From assembly GCA_903868845.1 (NCBI GenBank), contig CAIPWS010000113.1:1-6396 (forward strand): a stretch of DNA of 6,396 nt, given 5' to 3'. The DNA is from an uncultured bacterium. GTDB taxonomy: Bacteria > Patescibacteriota > Minisyncoccia > Phycocordibacterales > PALSA-1337. The notes under the pieces are model-generated. The model saw only the letters and a list, made by a program, of their open reading frames with translations. It was not told the DNA's origin and did no database searches. The translations under genes and the position numbers were made by a program. Positions 4,245-6,396 of the stretch are shown piece after piece. Numbering within the stretch: position 1 is the first letter of the stretch; the number at the start of each line of letters is the position of its first letter.

Positions 4245-4658
4245 TTAAGAAGAGTAAAATTCTATGAACCTCCTTTTTACCAGAGAGAACTGCACGTCAT
4301 CAAGAGTACCTATTCTCCTAGTAAGACGCTTCTTATCCATAGATCGTGTCTGATTAAGCATAATCCAGTTTTTTGCACCCTTAAATATTATCTCAACATA
4401 CCATGTTCCCACATTACTACGAGTAGTTAACGGCAGCCCAACAAAAGAGCTGTGAGTTAATTTGCGAAATATTAATACTGGTCTTGTAAATCTAAGTCCT
4501 TTTCCATATATTTCCTCACCAAGATTCAATCCCAAACTACACCACCAAATCTCTCCTTGCTTAAATAACACATCTTCCTTTTTAAAGTTGATGCGTTGTT
4601 TTATTTGACTCCACCAATCGTGGTCATTTTCTAAAATCTTTGAAATATCTGGTTCCAT
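4245..4658 (-). CDS. PemK/MazF-family protein (probable endoribonuclease), solitary
   Basis: 137 residues from ATG 4658. An N-terminal extension of about 30 residues (containing DWWSQIKQRINF) precedes a PemK/MazF core: QGEIWW (34-39), FTRPVLIFRK (57-66, with R59 at the position of the catalytic Arg), GLPLTT (74-79, with T78 near the catalytic Thr/Ser) and LNQTRSMDKKRLTRRIGTL (101-119). MazF-type enzymes cut mRNA or other RNA at short motifs. No antitoxin ORF adjoins it: murJ lies 59 bp upstream and lepA is downstream. The frame also opens at TTG 4679, giving 144 residues, but an extended -10 box TGATATAAT (4674-4666) lies between the TTG and the ATG. Transcription would then start about at ATG 4658, so I prefer that start and a leaderless message. 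Family membership is strong; toxicity and cleavage specificity are unknown. Confidence 0.85.
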   Translation of the reverse strand: MEPDISKILENDHDWWSQIKQRINFKKEDVLFKQGEIWWCSLGLNLGEEIYGKGLRFTRPVLIFRKLTHSSFVGLPLTTRSNVGTWYVEIIFKGAKNWIMLNQTRSMDKKRLTRRIGTLDDVQFSLVKRRFIEFYSS

Positions 4659-4694
4659 GAACGCAATTATATCACGCAAGAAATATTTGCAATC
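4659..4694 (-). promoter_or_regulatory. PemK-family promoter with extended -10
   Basis: On the minus strand TATAAT (4671-4666) is preceded by TGA, giving the extended -10 form TGnTATAAT. The hexamer 17 bp upstream (GATTGC) is a poor -35; TTGCAA fits better but is only 15 bp away. The predicted start, about 4659, is next to ATG 4658. The gene therefore has its own promoter and need not depend on murJ transcription. Confidence 0.5.
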
Positions 4695-4717
4695 ATCACA
4701 ACCATTTTTACAAACAC

Positions 4718-6373
4718 TTACAACCTCTCCACTTCAGCAGGAGGAACTCTCACTTTCCAAATCTTACTATGTAGAGTACGCCAAACCTCAGCGAGTTCCG
4801 CATTCTTGAGCAGATACAGAACACAGACACCTATTGCCAAGCCAATAATTCCAGAACATAGACCTTGCATAAATATTCCCCAAACTTTTTCCAATGGAAA
4901 GACCATGGCGAAGATACGTAGTCCCATAAACGAGATGAATCCAGCTATAACCGATGCGGAAAAACTATGGAAAAGAGTTTCTAGAACTGGCTTACTGAAA
5001 CCTTTATAAGATTTCTCAAATGTGACCCAGTGCAGAACCGTATTCAAGATGACACCAATAGAATATGCCAAGGCCAGCATGAGAGCATTTGTACCCTTCT
5101 GACCACTGACACGCAACAGATCTTCTATGAAAAACTTGAAGACTGGTACATGGTCGAAAGCGTGGATCAAAACGAAACCAAGAACGATGATAGTACACGC
5201 TGATATGATGTTTATGAGCAAAGGTCTAGCAGTCTTACCTTCAGCATAGAAAGCACGAACGAAGAGGACGATGAGACTTTGACCAACTGTGGAGATGATG
5301 AAGAGAGCAAGCATGGCCGCTGTCATACGAGTATCAGCCCAGTCGAACTTTCCTGCACCCAATATGACACGAACTATCTGAGCACGTAAAACTATAAACA
5401 GAATCGTAATAGGCATTGACCAAAATATGATATGCCTTGCTGCTGTGACCATTTTCTGCAAAAAGGCTTCGGTATTCTTTTCATAGTACAACTTCGACAA
5501 TGTTGGAAAAACAGCAGAAGAATAGCTGACACCTATAAGAGCAAGTGGAACTGACTGCAGATTGAAAGCTAGATTGAAAACAGAAATGGAACCGGCCGTC
5601 AAAAGTGAAGCCATTGAAATAAATATAAATTCTGCCAATTCATTTGCAGACAAAGTGATTGTGCGAGGAAATGCGGTGAGAAGTATATGACGTATCTTCA
5701 CCCATTGTAGATTTGCCGTAAATTTCGGCAACAACCTTTCATGTCGAAGAAATGGAATCTGTATTCCCATGTGTAAAAATGCACCCAAGGCCACTCCGAC
5801 TGCTAATCCTGCCAATCCTATAAATCTATACAAGAAAAAGACTCCGGCAATGATGCCCAAGTTGTACATAACTGGTGACAATGCATAAACCAAAAAACGA
5901 TGACGCATCTGTGTAAGGCTTGAGAATAGGTTTGAGAGAGCAAGAAAGATCGGCGAAAGAAGCATGATACGCATCGCCAAGATAAGTTGTGGCAAAGCAG
6001 GATCATGTGCGAAACCTGGTAAGACGAAAGGAATTATCCAAGGTGCTAGGATAAATATGATGATGCTTATAGCTATGATCACCATGAAGAAAGTTGTGAA
6101 GATAGCATCTGAAAAAGATTTGCCTTCTTCATGACTCTTACTAAATGAGTCTATGAAAAATGGAAGCAGTATCGATGCAGACACCAAAGATCCTATAAGA
6201 GCAAAAATGAAATCTGGAACTCGAAACGCTGCGTAATAAATATCTAGAGAGTGACTAGCACCGAAAGTGAAAGCTAAAAGTTTGTCACGGAAAAGTGCAA
6301 GTACAGATGAAAGCAAAGCGAAAAAAGCTAGAACATAAGCGGCCTCATGAAGACCGCGTATCTCTCGTCCCAT
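4718..6373 (-). CDS. murJ: Lipid II flippase MurJ (MOP/MviN family)
   Basis: 551 residues, hydrophobic throughout, with a pattern consistent with about 14 transmembrane helices, as in MurJ/MviN of the MOP exporter superfamily. The N-terminal family block is clear: SSVLALFRDKLLAFTFGAS (22-40), with R29-D30, then D44 and FRVPDF (50-55). MurJ flips lipid II, the peptidoglycan precursor, to the outer face of the membrane. Aligned from memory with E. coli MurJ, R24 and D39 are kept (R29, D44), while R18, R52 and E57 are replaced (S23, F and S), so the cavity is divergent. The C-terminus is a short basic, probably cytoplasmic tail (KIWKVRVPPAEVERL). Start ATG 6373 has no Shine-Dalgarno; only 23 bases lie upstream in the window, so its promoter is not visible. 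The PemK-family gene follows on the same strand. Confidence 0.93.
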   Translation of the reverse strand: MGREIRGLHEAAYVLAFFALLSSVLALFRDKLLAFTFGASHSLDIYYAAFRVPDFIFALIGSLVSASILLPFFIDSFSKSHEEGKSFSDAIFTTFFMVIIAISIIIFILAPWIIPFVLPGFAHDPALPQLILAMRIMLLSPIFLALSNLFSSLTQMRHRFLVYALSPVMYNLGIIAGVFFLYRFIGLAGLAVGVALGAFLHMGIQIPFLRHERLLPKFTANLQWVKIRHILLTAFPRTITLSANELAEFIFISMASLLTAGSISVFNLAFNLQSVPLALIGVSYSSAVFPTLSKLYYEKNTEAFLQKMVTAARHIIFWSMPITILFIVLRAQIVRVILGAGKFDWADTRMTAAMLALFIISTVGQSLIVLFVRAFYAEGKTARPLLINIISACTIIVLGFVLIHAFDHVPVFKFFIEDLLRVSGQKGTNALMLALAYSIGVILNTVLHWVTFEKSYKGFSKPVLETLFHSFSASVIAGFISFMGLRIFAMVFPLEKVWGIFMQGLCSGIIGLAIGVCVLYLLKNAELAEVWRTLHSKIWKVRVPPAEVERL

Positions 6374-6396
6374 TGCAGAAAAAAATCGTTTTACCA

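Noticed and set aside
4192..4248. Plus-strand 18-residue ORF starting at GTG, after the TTGACA promoter
   Set aside because: The predicted transcription start, about 4196, is after the GTG, and the ORF consists mostly of hairpin sequence, so a coding role is unlikely.

Overview
The window looks like a chromosomal segment of a small-genome Candidate Phyla Radiation (Patescibacteria) bacterium, most likely a Parcubacteria-type lineage. This is inferred from gene content and protein style: a compact layout, a YruB-type mini-glutaredoxin, a solitary N-terminally extended PemK/MazF protein, a divergent MurJ, a short FtsB-like protein with a Gly/Ser tail, almost no Shine-Dalgarno motifs, no encoded CCA on the tRNA, and TAA at every visible stop. 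No rRNA or other firm phylogenetic marker is present, so the placement is tentative.

Layout, left to right. (1) 1-1055, minus: a membrane protein running off the left edge. It is a DedA-family domain followed by the start of a PAP2 phosphatase domain; both the KX6RP and PSGH catalytic motifs are visible. (2) 1056-1135: a short divergent promoter region. (3) 1136-1372, plus: glutaredoxin-like protein. (4) 1373-1555: no gene. It holds an unusual GC-rich structured element built from extra copies of the 3' end of the neighbouring tRNA gene, in direct and inverted orientation. (5) 1556-1626, minus: tRNA-Gly(CCC). (6) 1666-2103, minus: FtsB/DivIC-like septum protein. (7) 2128-2241, plus: a 37-residue single-span membrane protein, convergent with (8) 2263-4098, minus: lepA (elongation factor 4). 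(9) 4099-4244: a regulatory spacer with a strong lepA promoter, an overlapping opposite promoter, a tiny upstream ORF and hairpins. (10) 4245-4658, minus: PemK/MazF-family protein. (11) 4718-6373, minus: murJ, lipid II flippase.

Several genes share a cell-envelope theme. MurJ exports lipid II, the DedA-PAP2 fusion plausibly dephosphorylates and returns the undecaprenyl carrier, and the FtsB-like protein belongs to the division machinery. LepA, the tRNA and the PemK-type RNase concern translation. A recurring feature is that the best -10 box sits only about 6-10 nt before the start codon (glutaredoxin, FtsB, the 37-residue protein, PemK, DedA-PAP2), which suggests leaderless or near-leaderless transcripts. 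lepA is the exception: it has a predicted leader of about 34 nt carrying an 8-codon ORF that stops one base before the lepA start.

The most unusual feature is the tRNA-Gly-associated repeat element at 1377-1576. I do not see a complete new multi-gene system. All functional assignments come from reading motifs by eye; no database search or folding calculation was run.
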